A stretch of 15,638 bases of DNA from CAYZUC01 sp964481705 (lineage in GTDB: Bacteria; Bacillota; Clostridia; Lachnospirales; Lachnospiraceae): positions 1 through 15,638 of the forward strand of contig CAYZUC010000068.1 of NCBI GenBank assembly GCA_964481705.1, in the 5' to 3' direction. Numbering within the stretch: the first letter of the stretch is position 1; each line of letters opens with the position of its first letter. Positions 14,362-15,638 of this stretch are shown here, in pieces. Under the pieces are notes generated by a model. It searched no databases, had not been told where the DNA came from, and saw nothing but the letters and a program-made list of their open reading frames with translations. The translations under genes were made by a program, and so were the position numbers.

Positions 14362-15037
14362 TCCGGTCGGCTTCATTTTTTGTAAGCATATCTACATCAT
14401 AAGGCAAGTTATACTGGTATCTCTCCGCCATTTTCCGAAGCCTTTCCTTTTGACGCGCCGTTATCGGACGCTGTTTTTTTATCTGAAAATGCAGTTGTCT
14501 TGGCTCAAATACCGACTGGTTATTCTCCGATCCTCCAAAGTCATGCAGCAAATGCTCATATACTTTATGAGCTGCAATCGCATCCGCTTTTGCCCGATGA
14601 GAATTCGTCTCTATCTCATAGTAGCTGCATAGCGCTTCCAAGGTCTTCGATGAAAGCTCGGTCAAAAAGGTTCTTGCAATCCTAAGGGTATCTATCCCAC
14701 ATGCTTCATACTTCTCTCCCAGATTCACAAATTCCTTTTTCAGAAACGAATAGTCAAACAAGATGTTATGCCCCAAAAGAGGCCAATTCACTTCGTCTCC
14801 CAAAAATTCCTGCAGCATTCGTATCGCCTGCTCACTATTCGGAGCCCCTGTCAGCTGTGCATCCTTAATCCCCGTAATCTCCGTAATACGCTCGTCCAAC
14901 ACCCTGCCAGGATTCACAAAGGTCTCAAATTCCGCAACAATCTCACCATCCCGCACCTTCACGGCCCCAATTTCTATCATATGATTCAACTTCGGATTTA
15001 GACCTGTCATCTCCAAATCAATTGCCACATAATTCAT
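14318..15037 (-). CDS. DEDDh 3'-5' exonuclease (DnaQ/PolC-epsilon type)
   Basis: 239-aa stand-alone exonuclease related to the proofreading domain of DNA polymerase III. All DEDDh residues are visible: D7 and E9 in AIDLEMTGL (Exo I), D95 in GHNILFDYSFL (Exo II), and H147 with D152 in HRAKADA (Exo III). It therefore should hydrolyse nucleic acid 3' ends with two metal ions; whether the substrate is DNA or RNA cannot be told. After the exonuclease fold (about 1-168) there is a C-terminal extension (about 180-235) with ITARQKERLRKMAERY and LTKNEADRIMDRL, resembling a small helical DUF3072-like module. The start is ATG at 15037 with AGAGG about 11 nt upstream; a GTG at 15100 would add 21 residues of non-family sequence and is less likely. 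Its 3' end overlaps the convergent plus-strand gene by 44 bp. Confidence 0.88.
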   Translation of the reverse strand: MNYVAIDLEMTGLNPKLNHMIEIGAVKVRDGEIVAEFETFVNPGRVLDERITEITGIKDAQLTGAPNSEQAIRMLQEFLGDEVNWPLLGHNILFDYSFLKKEFVNLGEKYEACGIDTLRIARTFLTELSSKTLEALCSYYEIETNSHRAKADAIAAHKVYEHLLHDFGGSENNQSVFEPRQLHFQIKKQRPITARQKERLRKMAERYQYNLPYDVDMLTKNEADRIMDRLRLEFGHAQP

Positions 15038-15105
15038 TCCGTCACCATCCTCTTCCCTGCCATCCCTCATTCGCAAATCACCCATGCATACCAACCTCAC
15101 ACATT

Positions 15106-15211
15106 CGAAAATCTCACTTCCGCCGACTTCGCCAGTTACGACACCTGCGTCCGCCTCCTCACATAGTAGACTTTCCTATTCCTGCCCTGATTGGGGGAAC
15201 GCGGCTGGTCA
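15106..15211. repeat. Possible decayed copy of the 168-bp repeat
   Basis: By eye this stretch aligns, with gaps, to the last two-thirds of the repeat unit that follows: TTCGAAAAT against CTCGAATTT, TTCCGCCG against TCCGACG, CTTCG against CTTCG, CTCACA against CTCACA, and GAACGCGGCTGGTCATCTC against GAACCAGTGGCTGTCC. Spacing is preserved to within a few bases. It may be an old diverged unit, but chance similarity cannot be excluded without an alignment score. The rest of 15038-15211 contains no gene that I can support. Confidence 0.35.
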
Positions 15212-15638
15212 TCTCTTTTCGCAAAAATCAGGTGCTGAAATCACATAAGTTTTATAGACTGCCCTTGCTTTGCTCGAATTTTGTGTCCGACGCCGGCTTC
15301 GACTGACGAGCACTCTTGTATGGTTTTCTCACACATGAGAATCAAATTAACTACTGTGATTTTGAACCAGTGGCTGTCCTTCTCTTTTCGCAAAAATCAG
15401 GTGCTGAAATCACTGAGTTTTATAGACTGCCCTTGCTTTGCTCGAATTTTGTGTCCGACGCCGGCTTCGACTGACGAGCACTCTTGTATGGTTTTCTCAC
15501 ACATGAGAATCAAATTAACTACTGTGATTTTGAACCAGTGGCTGTCCTTCTCTTTTCGCAAAAATCAGGTGCTGAAATCACTGAGTTTTATAGACTGCCC
15601 TTGCTTTGCTCGAATTTTGTGTCCGACGCCGGCTTCGA
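15212..15638. repeat. 168-bp tandem repeat array, at least 2.5 copies, cut by the window edge
   Basis: Copies run 15212-15380 (169 bp), 15381-15548 (168 bp) and 15549-15638 (first 90 bp). Copies 1 and 2 are identical except at CACATAAG versus CACTGAG (one indel and one substitution); copy 3 matches copy 2 throughout its visible part. Each unit contains a perfect hairpin, TTCTCA-CACA-TGAGAA, and the near-palindrome GACGCCGGCTTC. There are no spacers, so it is not CRISPR. The unit is 56 codons long and one plus-strand frame is open through it, from 15239 to the window end, with a first ATG at 15320 but no convincing ribosome-binding site. Near-identity of copies implies recent expansion or homogenisation. 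Function unknown. Confidence 0.93.

Noticed and set aside
15022..15306. 94-codon plus-strand frame crossing into the repeat
   Set aside because: Begins antisense to the exonuclease start, has no ribosome-binding site, and its end is set by the indel in repeat copy 1.
15212..15638. CRISPR array
   Set aside because: The repeat unit is 168 bp with no unique spacers, and no cas genes are present.

Overview
The window looks like chromosomal DNA from a Gram-positive member of the Clostridia, most likely a Lachnospiraceae-type gut anaerobe. I infer this from the gene families (YhaM, MutS2, an RlmCD-like methyltransferase, VanW with a peptidoglycan-binding module, an Lrp-aminotransferase pair), Shine-Dalgarno sites of the AGGAG/AAGGA type, intermediate base composition and tight gene packing. 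Genus cannot be fixed by eye. No rRNA, tRNA, insertion sequence, phage or CRISPR array was seen.

Layout. (1) 1-169 is the downstream flank of the first gene, with two short inverted repeats. (2) 170-3889, minus strand, is a compact operon: an HtrA-type membrane protein, the exoribonuclease yhaM and the rRNA methyltransferase rlmD. (3) 3890-3971 is a short divergent promoter region. (4) 3972-8541, plus strand, holds mutS2 followed by an OmpR-family response regulator and its sensor histidine kinase. (5) 8538-13370, minus strand, is a six-gene run read in the order vanW-like, AIR-synthase C-terminal-domain protein, Lrp/AsnC regulator, class I aminotransferase, trmL, VanZ-like. Several neighbours in it overlap or abut. 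(6) 13371-13719 contains a 34-residue single-pass membrane protein with a good ribosome-binding site, plus promoter-like elements. (7) 13720-15037 holds a conserved-looking unknown plus-strand membrane protein converging on, and overlapping by 44 bp, a minus-strand DEDDh exonuclease. (8) 15212-15638 is a 168-bp tandem repeat that runs off the window edge, possibly preceded by a decayed copy.

How the genes work together. Most are housekeeping: RNA turnover and modification (yhaM, rlmD, trmL), recombination or ribosome rescue (mutS2), amino-acid metabolism under a local regulator (lrp plus aminotransferase), envelope functions (vanW, vanZ, the HtrA-like protein) and a two-component system of unknown signal. 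No complete vancomycin-resistance set is present, so VanW and VanZ are family names only.

Points most worth a second look. All three catalytic positions of the HtrA-like protein appear substituted, suggesting a pseudoprotease with an intact PDZ domain. The AIR-synthase family protein has only the C-terminal half of the usual fold. The 34-aa membrane protein is easily missed. The 168-bp repeat is an exact multiple of three and open in one frame. A 10-base N gap (2885-2894) interrupts the HtrA-like gene. I saw nothing that clearly amounts to a new multi-gene system; the repeat array is the least explained element.
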